Below, in pieces: positions 24,154-35,833 of a stretch of DNA of 64,000 bases (its first letter is position 1; each line of letters opens with the position of its first letter). Origin of the DNA: Artemisia argyi (Eukaryota > Streptophyta > Magnoliopsida > Asterales > Asteraceae); the NCBI GenBank assembly GCA_030686995.1, contig CM060687.1, positions 169,928,090 through 169,992,089 of the forward strand. Reading direction: 5' to 3'. The translations under genes and the position numbers were made by a program. Below the pieces are notes generated by a model, which ran no database searches, was not told the DNA's origin, and was given only the letters and a program-made list of their open reading frames with translations.

Positions 24154-27100
24154 TGTAACAACCCGCATTTTCGGGACATTTCTCCTTTTCACTATTCATC
24201 AGTTACTATTCATCGATTACTATTCACCGGTCACTATTCATCATTTTACTATTCATCATTTTTGGAGTCAGTTTGTGATTCCGAGAAACGTTCAAAAATT
24301 TTACTATTCATGTGACACTATTCATTCCCGAAGGGAAATCACTATTCATGATCATCGTTCGTCATTTCGTAAACTGAGTTTACGAGTCTTCAAATTCGCG
24401 TAACCAGTTAGGTTTAGCTGCGAATTCATGCATCATTCATTAATGACACTTCATATAGACTAGAATAGTCTACACATTATCATCATCATTTGAGAACCTA
24501 CACGGATATGCATTATTTCGATTTACGTATGCTTAGTTTGTAATTAACGATACCACTCAGTGTTACTACTAACGTATACTCAATACTCCCGACTATGATC
24601 CTAACATATTTATATACTCATAATAATAATATAAAAATTATATTATTATTTTACCCGGTGTTTTCTAAACAATTATTATATTTTACGGTCGGAGCTTATA
24701 ACTCCGTCGGTTTGCGTTATCTCAATACGATAATTATTTTAACACCCGATTATCATCTGGAATAATATTTTACAACTTTTACAACTTCGTCGTATTTTAT
24801 TTTACCTTGTTAACATTTATTTCAAGATAACTCGGTACCCGATAACACCCAATACACAACTAAAATTTAACAAACACATGTGTTGAGACAAGACTAATTA
24901 ATGAGAGTGGCTAAGAACAAATCCTTGCCCCCCTCCTTTTCCTAAAAATACGGCAACCACAAGGACCAATACATTGGACACTTTTGACCACTTTGACCAA
25001 TATGACTGTATATATACATAAACTAGTCACTTATTTTTTTTAGTTAAAAAAAATATATATATAATCACCTCCTACACATATACACAAATCTATCCACCAT
25101 CAAGAACAAGGAGAATCCATAGTTTTTCAAGAATCAAGTGTTTAATCAAGTCCTAATCAAGATCTAGTTGGGGTTTTGTGGTAAAAACCCAAGATTATTA
25201 ATCAATTTCTCATCAAATCACCTCAAATCTTCAAGTAAGCTTCAAAAACACTTTTGATCTTTTAATACTTTCATTTACTTTATATTTTTATGTATTTTCA
25301 AGAAATATTGGTAAAACATGCAAGTATGTAAGATCCATACCACTTATTACTCATTTTGTTTTTATAAACATAGATCTATAAGTTTTATTAACAATCTCAT
25401 GAGATCCACCATTTTTGGTGAAGACTAGGAACCCATGACACCCTAAGAAGGTGTATGGTAGGATTGGGTACTTGTGGAGTTGATTTGAGATAGTTTGGTT
25501 AAGCTTTGAACTAGAAAAGTTGATTTTGACAAACTTTCAAAGCTGCTGTCCATTTCTGTAAAACGTGGGAAACTCAGGGTCTAGGGTGCAACTTTGGACC
25601 AAAGAGTTAGAAAATACATTCCGAGACGAAACTATGGCCGAAAACGGGGATAAAATCCGAGTTACGACGAAAAAGATATGCTATTTTCAAGATTTACGAC
25701 GAAAACTATATTTTCTGAAATATTGAATCTGTCCCGATTTTTCTAGCTAGGAAAACTGAGATTTAGTGATATCTTGACTAGCCGAGACCTTGAGAAACCT
25801 AAAGTATACTTGATTACCTTCGTGGGGATATAAAGAACATAGAAAACGGGCTTATAACGAAAAAGATACGAGTATTTGAAATCCGACGATATATATATAT
25901 TTCCATCAGCTTTTGTACACTAATAGAGTTTTGACGTAAACTGTCTTTGCGAGACACCACTTTCACGGCTGTTTTTCTTTATGATCGGATCAGTTTGAGT
26001 CCGAGCCGTAGTTTTATGAAATCAAGATCTCCCAGCAAGCTTTTCAAATCAATTGGCCGTTTGATCATTGGACTCGTAACGAATAAACTACGACCTCATC
26101 TATATACCCGATAAACTATATATATTTTGACAGCTTTTGCTATAATGAAATTTTCTAAGTGTTGAACATAATATTTTCAAATAGCAACAATAAGAGTCGA
26201 TTCTCTCATCGATCAAGACCCGTATAGCCAAAAGTTAAATAACACGACTTCAAGATATTGTTACAAGGTTTTCAAAAACGCCGAGCTTGACCGTTAACAC
26301 TTAACGTACAATATTTCGCGACTAGTTTTGCGAGGCCATTTTGGTCATACTTTCAAGTAATGAAAATGTTATTTTTGCGACGAAAACCTTATATTTGCCG
26401 ATTGAACACCAAACAAGGATCGTGGAGTACCATTTCAACATATTTACCTGAAAAGTGGTTATTAACTTAACGAGACGTCAAAAATATATTTTCGACGATA
26501 AACGTTATTTTCCAAACTAATGAGTGGTATCGATAACATACGTACTTGCATGTGTAGCATCATTTCGTTTCTTACATGAGAAACTATCATTCATATTAGG
26601 TTGCGATTAGAGATCGTGCCTCATTTCAGTGTATCCACTTTTGTCATCGTAGCTATCGCACCAGGTGAGTTCATACCCCCTACTTTTACCTGTTTTTATA
26701 ACTGTTTTGGGGGAGAATACATGCTCGTTTTTTACTAAACTCAAGGATTGAATGCGCAATTGTTTACTTAAACACTACTGTTCCTTTGAAGGCTTGATTG
26801 ATTATTCAAATGCACCTATGTGTATATTGGTTGCATGCTTGATTATTTTCTCACATACACAAGCATTTTATAAACATGCAACACACTTTATGAACTATTG
26901 CTTTTATGCAACACACTTTATGAACTCTTGTTTTTTTGCAACACACTTTATGAACTATTGCTTTTATGCAACACACTTTATGAACTCTTGCTTTTATGCA
27001 ACACATGCTTTTATGCAACACACTTTATGAACTCTTGCTTTTATGCAACACACCTTATGAACTGTTGCTTTTATGCAAACACTTTTATGGACCATACTGA

Positions 27101-27874
27101 AACTTATGCTTTATTTAAACTATTACGCGGACTAGCCTAAGCCCTTGAATCCCACTATGACCAAACTCATGAACCGTCAATTCCTGCTGGGAAGCGCGAA
27201 TGTTATAAATAGATCTATTGGTGGTGACTCCCCCGTTCGGTTTGACCGGATAGGCAAACGCGAGCGTATAACATGTCGAATTACAAGTGTAACGGGATAA
27301 ACACTTGCCGGGCCTTTTTATTTAACATGCTTCTAGAGCATGCACACTGTTATAGCTTCGGTTGCATGAACTTAGCGCTAGCGTAATAGACTATTTTTCT
27401 ATGTGATATTATATTTGTTGTAATGATCACACACTCTACTCATGGTCCACAATCCTGATTTTACTGTAAAGTAAACTTTATTTTTATGACATTGTGAGTT
27501 ACACAATGGTCACAAAACTCTCTATTGTACTCACAACATTATTGTTTTAATACAAACTTATGAACTCACCAACCTCGTGTTGACACTCTTTAGCATGTAT
27601 TTTCAGGTTTTAAGCAATGGCACGCTACTGGAGGTTTTGGCAGGGCATGGCATGGTCATAGAAGACTCTGATATTCATTTGGGGACCGTTTAAAAGTATT
27701 TTAAAGGCCTACTTCCGCACTACTTTTAAAAATGTAAATTCCACATTTTGATTAAGCTATTTTATTCTAAATAATTCAAGTGAAAACCAGTTTTGAACCT
27801 ACGTTGTAATACCAATTGAGTTACACCCCAGCTACATGTACGCTTCCGCTGGACCCGATTTTGGGGGTGTGACA
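24154..27874 (+). repeat. 5' LTR of element B
   Basis: 3721 bp, TGTAACAACCCGC to GGGGGTGTGACA. The first ~200 bases are an irregular array of ACTATTCATC-type units. Six 30-bp minisatellite units lie at 26881-27077. Confidence 0.95.
26881..27077 (+). repeat. 30-bp minisatellite in element B 5' LTR
   Basis: Six exact-length 30-bp units beginning ACACACTTTATGAACT, plus one 17-bp partial unit after the fourth. The same array is at 32826-33022 in the 3' LTR. Element A has only two units. The unit length is a multiple of three, so it gives a repetitive open frame (ATHFMN...) that is almost surely not a protein. Confidence 0.9.
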
Positions 27875-30099
27875 GATTGGTATCAGAGCTTTGGCTATAG
27901 CGAACTAAGTGTTTTTAAAACCTAGACTATAGCTACTTTCACGAAAATATAACCCTATGACCGTCACGTGCCTGCCTGCCAAGCTGAAGCCTCATTTGTG
28001 GTTAGTTGCTGACATAGGTGATGAGATTTGTGTCTCATTATCTTATATATTATATTCATTATTATAGTCGATTACTATAATTGTCTTTCATATAAGCATG
28101 CTCATGTATCGTATATGTCACCACGTTATGCTTTTCCTTGCATAGCTTCATAATCTGACCTCGAGTTTGGTCACTTACTTTTGTCGTTCAGAACGTCTTG
28201 GTATTTGGGAAGGACATAGTCTTAGTATAACTGAGCTGAGTATTTCGAAATTCATGGAACCTCGGTGGAATATAGACTGGTCATCTATATTCAACCCGGG
28301 ATAGTGAGATATAGGCTGACCTCCTATGTCTGACTCAGAAATGAATTTTGCAATGCTGAGAATGGTTATAATAAAATTCTGTCTAGATTGAATTCTCTAC
28401 TCAATTCCCAAATGTTTCATTTACGTGTGTGTAAACACTCGTTGGCAGAACATTCATACTTTTCACCATCTCGTTAACCACCGATTGGAAGCACGCAAAC
28501 TGGTCATTTCATCTCATGGACATTTACGTCTATGCACGATACACTTATATCACAGTATTTTCTTTTATCACAATCTCATTTTGTCGCAGTTGTCACAATC
28601 TTTCCCCTTCTCACCCTCATTATCATTTCCTTTCCCCATCCCCATATATAAGGAATTAGCTAACACTCTATAGACTCCGATGTCACTCATTACTTACTAC
28701 TCCCTATATTGATAAGTGGATGTTATCAATGATCTCCCTAGGAAAGACTTTCCTTACCATCTATAAGGAGGATCCCTCGGTACATTGAAACCATTCAAAA
28801 CTAAACAGAAATCTCAGGATACCACAAAACCAATCGAACCACTATCACTGGCCTAATTGCCACAATTCCATCATCTGGGAAAGTATTGGCTTGACTGAAT
28901 CACAAGATTTGTTTCGATGCGAATGCTGACTAAACAACACTATAGAGATACATCCAACCTCCTAACCAAGACTATAGAACCTTCAATTGAACATGTCCTC
29001 ACCAATAGACTTTATTCAAACATGTTAGACACCTATGCATTTGTGCAGACATACATACCTGGCTATTTTTATCCTCTTGATACGTTCACTTTAAATGGAT
29101 TTTTCTCCAAACTACCGTTATACAAAACACTTTTCTGAGGCACTTATTTTGACAAGCAAATTCCTTTTGGTTAATCTTTCACAAAACTATTGAATGATTA
29201 GAAAATTTTAAACATCAATCTTTGGTCAACCATATTATTCACCTTATGTTGAAAATTGTCCTATCTTTCATAACTATTAAATTTTGAAACATCAAGAAAT
29301 ACGTTACTTTAAAGGGAAGGTTTATGAACAAAATACACAATCTCAAAACAAACTTTGAAAATCAATCACTATATTACATCTCTTATACCTTTAGGAGTTT
29401 GTGATTCGATGATATATAACTTGGGGAAAATCTTAGTAATGGAGACTAAGCATTGTAGGTGGAGAATGATTCAATCCATGACATCCTGCGGAGGATCGCA
29501 ACCTTATCCTAGTCTATTATTTTCAACAACACCCTTTGACGAACTTAACCTTGTAAGTCTTTCAAAACAAGATTCATGATATCCATTTCAATTATTTCTA
29601 ATAGAGGCATTTGATTCACCTCGAACTCCTAGCGATTTCATTAAGATTCCTTTGGAACCACACCACCTATTATCTTCAGACCAATGGTCAGAATTTGAGG
29701 TTGATTCAAACATAGGGAGATATGCCCAAATCGGGTGTGATTGACACTAGAAATGGTTGGACTAACCATTTGCCATAAATCAAATTCAGTTGCAACCTTA
29801 GTTACCACATGAGTGTAGAGACTACACCATTTGAAGCACTCTATGGCCGAAGTGCCAACATCCATTGACGGATTGAAATTGGGAAAAGCCCAACTCTCTA
29901 GTCCAGTAAGCATTCATGAACCCGATATACACTGGACCATTCAACATTTCTGACAGAGTAGGCCTGGTGGCCGTCAGACTTGAACCTTGTTAGAGCTCAA
30001 TAACTTACACGATAAGAACCATCATCTTATCACCAATACAACTTCGGAGACCAACACAAACTGAACTTCGGGACGAAGTTCCTTTTAAGGGGGTGAGAC
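27875..30099 (+). mobile_element. Non-coding internal region of element B
   Basis: 2225 bp, collinear with 1136-3389 of element A. The integrase fossil (PFEALYGR) sits at 29800-29850. Between the primer site and the fossil I see no gag, protease or reverse transcriptase motif. Near the right end, ACTTCGGGACGAAGTTCC and AAGGGGGTGAGA match the region that normally lies between integrase and the 3' LTR in Ty3/gypsy elements. Confidence 0.85.
27878..27889 (+). other. Primer binding site of element B (tRNA-iMet type)
   Basis: TGGTATCAGAGC three bases after the LTR end, the same as in element A. Confidence 0.9.
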
Positions 30100-33000
30100 T
30101 GTAACAACCCGCATTTTCGGGACATTTCTCCTATTCACTATTCATCAGTTACTATTCATCGATTACTATTCACCAGTCACTATTCATCATTTACTATTCA
30201 TCATTTTCGGAGTCAGTTTGTGATTCCGAGAAACGTTCAAAAATTTTACTATTCATGTGACACTATTCATTCCCGAAGGGAAATCACTATTCATGATCAT
30301 CGTTCGTCATTTCGTAAACTGAGTTTACGAGTCTTCAAATTCGCGTAACCAGTTAGGTTTAGCTGCGAATTCATGCATCATTCATTAATGACACTTCATA
30401 TAGACTAGAATAGTCTACACATTATCATCATCATTTGAGAACCTACACGGATATGCATTATTTCGATTTACGTATGCTTAATTTGTAATTAACGATACCA
30501 CTCAGTGTTACTACTAACGTATACTCAATACTCCCGACTATGATCCTAACATATTTACATACTCATAATAATAATATAAAAATTATATTATTATTTTACC
30601 CGGTGTTTTCTAAACAATTATTATATTTTACGGTCGGAGCTTATAACTCCGTCGGTTTGTGTTATCTCAATACGATAATTATTTTAACACCCGATTATCA
30701 TCTGGAATAATATTTTACAACTTTTACAACTTCGTCGTATTTTATTTTACCTTGTTAACATTTATTTCAAGATAACTCGGTACCCGATAACACCCAATAC
30801 ACAACTAAAATTTAACAAACACATGTGTTGAGACAAGACTAATTAATGAGAGTGGCTAAGAACAAATCCTTGCCCCCCTCCTTTTCCTAAAAATACGGCA
30901 ACCACAAGGACCAATACATTGGACACTTTTGACCACTTTGACCAATATGACTGTATATATACATAAACTAGTCACTTATTTTTTTTAGTTAAAAAAAATA
31001 TATATATAATCACCTCCTACACATATACACAAATCTATCCACCATCAAGAACAAGGAGAATCCATAGTTTTTCAAGAATCAAGTGTTTAATCAAGTCCTA
31101 ATCAAGATCTAGTTGGGGTTTTGTGGTAAAAACCCAAGATTATTAATCAATTTCTCATCAAATCACCTCAAATCTTCAAGTAAGCTTCAAAAACACTTTT
31201 GATCTTTTAATACTTTCATTTACTTTATATTTTTATGTATTTTCAAGAAATATTGGTAAAACATGCAAGTATGTAAGATCCATACCACTTATTACTCATT
31301 TTGTTTTTATAAACATAGATCTATAAGTTTTATTAACAATCTCATGAGATCCACCATTTTTGGTGAAGACTAGGAACCCATGACACCCTAAGAAGGTGTA
31401 TGGTAGGATTGGGTACTTGTGGAGTTGATTTGAGATAGTTTGGTTAAGCTTTGAACTAGAAAAGTTGATTTTGACAAACTTTCAAAGCTGCTGTCCATTT
31501 CTGTAAAACGTGGGAAACTCAGGGTCTAGGGTGCAACTTTGGACCAAAGAGTTAGAAAATACATTCCGAGACGAAACTATGGCCGAAAACGGGGATAAAA
31601 TCCGAGTTACGACGAAAAAGATATGCTATTTTCAAGATTTACGACGAAAACTATATTTTCTGAAATATTGAATCTGTCCCGATTTTTCTAGCTAGGAAAA
31701 CTGAGATTTAGTGATATCTTGACTAGCCGAGACCTTGAGAAACCTAAAGTATACTTGATTACCTTCGCGGGGATATAAAGAACATAGAAAACGGGCTTAT
31801 AACGAAAAAGATACGAGTATTTGAAATCCGACGATATATATATATTTCCATCAGCTTTTGTACACTAATAGAGTTTTGACGTAAACTGTCTTTGCGAGAC
31901 ACCACTTTCACGGCTGTTTTTCTTTATGATCGGATCAGTTTGAGTCCGAGCCGTAGTTTTATGAAATCAAGATCTCCCAGCAAGCTTTTCAAATCAATTG
32001 GCCGTTTGATCATTGGACTCGTAACGAATAAACTACGACCTCATCTATATACCCGATAAACTATATATATTTTGACAGCTTTTGCTATAATGAAATTTTC
32101 TAAGTGTTGAACATAATATTTTCAAATAGCAACAATAAGAGTCGATTCTCTCATCGATCAAGACCCGTATAGCCAAAAGTTAAATAACACGACTTCAAGA
32201 TATTGTTACAAAGTTTTCAAAAACGCCGAGCTTGGCCGTTAACACTTAACGTACAATATTTCGCGACTAGTTTTGCGAGGCCATTTTGGTCATATTTTCA
32301 AGTAATGAAAATGTTATTTTTGCGACGAAAACCTTATATTTGCCGATTGAACACCAAACAAGGATCGTGGAGTACCATTTCAACATATTTACCTGAAAAG
32401 TGGTTATTAACTTAACGAGACGTCAAAAATATATTTTCGACGATAAACGTTATTTTCCAAACTAATGAGTGGTATCGATAACATACGTACTTGCATGTGT
32501 AGCATCATTTCGTTTCTTACATGAGAAACTATCATTCATATTAGGTTGCGATTAGAGATCGTGCCTCATTTCAGTGTATCCACTTTTGTCATCGTAGCTA
32601 TCGCACCAGGTGAGTTCATACCCCCTACTTTTACCTGTTTTTATAACTGTTTTGGGGGAGAATACATGCTCGTTTTTTACTAAACTCAAGGATTGAATGC
32701 GCAATTGTTTACTTAAACACTACTGTTCCTTTGAAGGCTTGATTGATTATTCAAATGCACCTATGTGTATATTGGTTGCATGCTTGATTATTTTCTCACA
32801 TACACAAGCATTTTATAAACATGCAACACACTTTATGAACTATTGCTTTTATGCAACACACTTTATGCACTCTTGTTTTTTTGCAACACACTTTATGAAC
32901 TATTGCTTTTATGCAACACACTTTATGAACTCTTGCTTTTATGCAACACATGCTTTTATGCAACACACTTTATGAACTCTTGCTTTTATGCAACACACCT

Positions 33001-33819
33001 TATGAACTGTTGCTTTTATGCAAACACTTTTATGGACCATACTGAAACTTATGCTTTATTTAAACTATTACGCGGACTAGCCTAAGCCCTTGAATCCCAC
33101 TATGCCCAAACTCATGAACCGTCAATTCCTGCTGGGAAGCGCGAATGTTATAAATAGATCTATTGGTGGTGACTCCCCCGTTCGGTTTGACCGGATAGGC
33201 AAACGCGAGCGTATAACATGTCGAATTACAAGTGTAACGGGATAAACACTTGCCGGGCCTTTTTATTTAACATGCTTCTAGAGCATGCACACTGTTATAG
33301 CTTCGGTTGCATGAACTTAGCGCTAGCGTAATAGACTATTTTTCTATGTGATATTATATTTGTTGTAATGATCACACACTCTACTCATGGTCCACAATCC
33401 TGATTTTACTGTAAAGTAAACTTTATTTTTATGACATTGTGAGTTACACAATGGTCACAAAACTCTCTATTGTACTCACAACATTATTGTTTTAATACAA
33501 ACTTATGAACTCACCAACCTCGTGTTGACACTCTTTAGCATGTATTTTCAGGTTTTAAGCAATGGCACGCTACTGGAGGTTTTGGCAGGGCATGGCATGG
33601 TCATAGAAGACTCTGATATTCATTTGGGGACCGTTTAAAAGTATTTTAAAGGCCTACTTCCGCACTACTTTTAAAAATGTAAATTCCACATTTTGATTAA
33701 GCTATTTTATTCTAAATAATTCAAGTGAAAACCAGTTTTGAACCTACGTTGTAATACCAATTGAGTTACACCCCAGCTACATGTACGCTTCCGCTGGACC
33801 CGATTTTGGGGGTGTGACA
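30100..33819 (+). repeat. 3' LTR of element B
   Basis: 3720 bp, starting TGTAACAACCCGC after the polypurine tract and ending GGGGGTGTGACA at 33819, followed by the right target duplication AAAAC. Confidence 0.95.
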
Positions 33820-33824
33820 AAAAC

Positions 33825-34756
33825 TAGGGCCGAACTTTGTAAACCCTAGGTCATATTTTACAGTGTTTTCAAGGGTTTTCACCCCTTGAATCCTTTCATG
33901 TTCAATTGAGATAAGTCTTCTCTTAATTCAATCAATATGTCTATGTGTTGGTTGATTATATCTTGTGCTTGTCTTGATTTTAACATGCTAGGCTAGATCT
34001 ATCTTGTGTTTGCTTAGATCTAATGAAACCTAGATGTTAATTATGTGTTGATTACTTGTTTATGGTTGTATTGGATGAATGATTTCAATGTTAGGCTTAA
34101 GAAAACTGGCAGATCTCCATTGTGTAACATGCTTGAACGTCTTAGGAAACATGAACCGATGTGTACTAGGTTTAATTGGTTGTATTTAATGCATGAGTAA
34201 ATTCTAATGATCCCATGTTAGGAGCTTCTTAGCCGGCTCGACATAGGAGTGAAGTAGGCGCTCATAGGATTAGGGAAGTAAGTACGCCACCCCATGAATG
34301 GTATTAAGGAATACAATCCGTCATCCACGCAACTATAACAAGTAATTAACGTGTAAAAGATATCTAGGGAGTAGTGAAATCTAAGTAAACACAATTCTCC
34401 CACATATTGCTCACAACTTTAGTTTAATTTAGTTTATTTTCATTTCAAGTATTTTATTTTGATTGCATCTTAGTATTGGGTTAGTTGACTAGCAACTAAT
34501 TCCGCCCAACTCCTTCAAACCCGAGATTTTTACTTGCTTTCTAAAAAAATATAAAAATACAAAAAGAATCACCCCTCATCTCTAGACCTAGTCTTTAGGT
34601 TTTCTAATCCTAGCGACACTATTCCTAGCTGAACGATCAATCCCCCGGTACTTGTCATTATACTATACTACATCGATCAAGTACACTGCCTGGTGGGGGT
34701 TGTAAGCTTCTCGAGATCCCTCGAGAGGTAAAGCCTGGTGCAATCCCTACGCATCA
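33825..34756 (+). repeat. 3' LTR of element C, right part
   Basis: It continues the LTR interrupted at 24153 and ends GCATCA at 34756. Its last 355 bases match the 5' LTR remnant at 19668-20020. It aligns over its length with the reverse complement of element D's LTRs and carries the hairpin at 34709-34726. Confidence 0.9.
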
Positions 34757-34863
34757 GAGCCTGCTCACCAACCTTAATTAAAACATATACAAAAACTTGT
34801 TAACAAATATTAAACATTAATTAAGAATTGTGCCCCATGTAAATCGTGCATCAATATACATAC

Positions 34864-35068
34864 TTGGATCTCTCTTCCTTTCCAATATTGAGATGCCTCA
34901 GTTTTTCCCATAGTAAAGCAAGCTCCTGTGTTGAATAATAATATTGTTATGAGTCATAAGGCAAGATGAAGTGTACTACTATATAGAAATAATTAAATTT
35001 AGTAAAGTACACACTTGCTCAAGCGTGTAATGAGGCCTTCGCTTTTTCTTCCTAGCTTCAGCAAGTTC
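34864..35068 (-). pseudogene. PUM24-like exons from the N-terminal half, copy 1
   Basis: Two consecutive minus-strand exons. 35015-35068 encodes ELAEARKKKRRPHYTLEQ and 34864-34925 encodes ELALLWEKLRHLNIGKEERSK. They are joined across an 89-nt intron with GT/AG borders in phase. These resemble the conserved basic segment and the WEK-R...KE-RSK segment before the Pumilio repeats of plant PUM24/PUF6. The matching 3' exon is at 12785-13468, so copia, LINE-like and element C/B insertions, probably with loss of middle exons, lie inside this gene copy. The two exons are intact, but the gene cannot be. Confidence 0.7.
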
Positions 35069-35833
35069 CTGCAACAACATAAATTATAATATTCTCCTTA
35101 CAAATGAAATTTTTTATTCTGATGTTAGAATGCTAGGTTCACAACAGGCAATAACATATGAAGTACAACGAAATATGAAAAGATAAACAAAAAGAACTAC
35201 TCAATATTGCATCGTCTTAAACAAGCCACACTTTGATAGTAGGAGGTATTTGACATTACACTTTCAGATTGTGTTTTAAGTCACATAATCACTTTCTTGT
35301 GTGTAGGTATAGTGAAAAATATCTGCTTATCCATTTAAAGGTTAAATGAGAGTCCATTTAGGTTAAATAATCATCTACTCCATATTAAGTAGTTGCAACA
35401 ATATCAAATCTGACTATCTGATTATATTTGAAAGTCGTTTTATATGTAAATCCTGAAATAATAAAAACCTTCAAACCTTGACAAACACTTAAACAATGAT
35501 TATCACAACTTCAATTAGCAAAACCACAACCAAGCACCAACTTCTACAGCCCCTTTTGTCACAGCTGAAAAATCTACATCTGATAACTCAATGTCACATA
35601 ACCACATTCAGGGGGTGTTGTTTCGGCTTATATAGTCGGCTTATTGCTTTTTGGGTTTTGGGCTTATGTTTCACCAGATTGACAATGGGTAATGGTAAAT
35701 ATGGCATCATAGTCAAATCACTCTGAACATATATTTACTATTAAATATCAATGACAACAAATTTTAATAAATAACTTTCAAGAGAATTCCCCACGTAATA
35801 AACTAATATTTTGGCCAGAACCTTAAATATAAA
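35069..35833. other. Unassigned DNA upstream of the PUM24 copy 1 exons
   Basis: AT-rich, no supported exon. GGGGGTGTTGTTTCGGCTTATATAG-like sequence at about 35610-35635 recalls the terminus of a common plant MITE type (GGGGTGTTTGGCTTA...), but I find no matching other end. The - strand could hold first-exon PUM24 sequence that I cannot recognise. Confidence 0.4.

Larger units (their letters stand above)
24154..33819 (+). mobile_element. Complete LARD-like element B (9666 bp)
   Basis: Two LTRs of 3721 and 3720 bp flank a 2225-bp non-coding interior with an iMet primer site and polypurine tract. A perfect 5-bp target duplication AAAAC (24149-24153 and 33820-33824) lies within the 3' LTR of element C, whose sequence continues on both sides. 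I noticed about a dozen differences between the two LTRs, so the insertion is recent. The interior encodes no protein apart from the shared integrase fossil, so reverse transcription and integration must have been supplied in trans by a related Ty3/gypsy element. Confidence 0.95.
19668..34756 (+). mobile_element. RT-less Ty3-type LTR element C, host of nested element B
   Basis: Truncated 5' LTR (19668-20020), tRNA-Asp type primer site, a broken leader/protease-like coding region (20203-21216), about 2.45 kb of non-coding DNA, then a 3' LTR split by element B into 23667-24153 and 33825-34756. Without the insert the 3' LTR is about 1.42 kb, close to the 1406 bp LTRs of related element D. No reverse transcriptase, RNase H or integrase is present. 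The right flank begins GAGCC; the left target duplication is lost. Confidence 0.85.

Noticed and set aside
26752..27140. Repetitive open frames (ATHFMNYCFY type) in the element B LTRs
   Set aside because: Unit length divisible by three opens two frames at once; composition is pure repeat.
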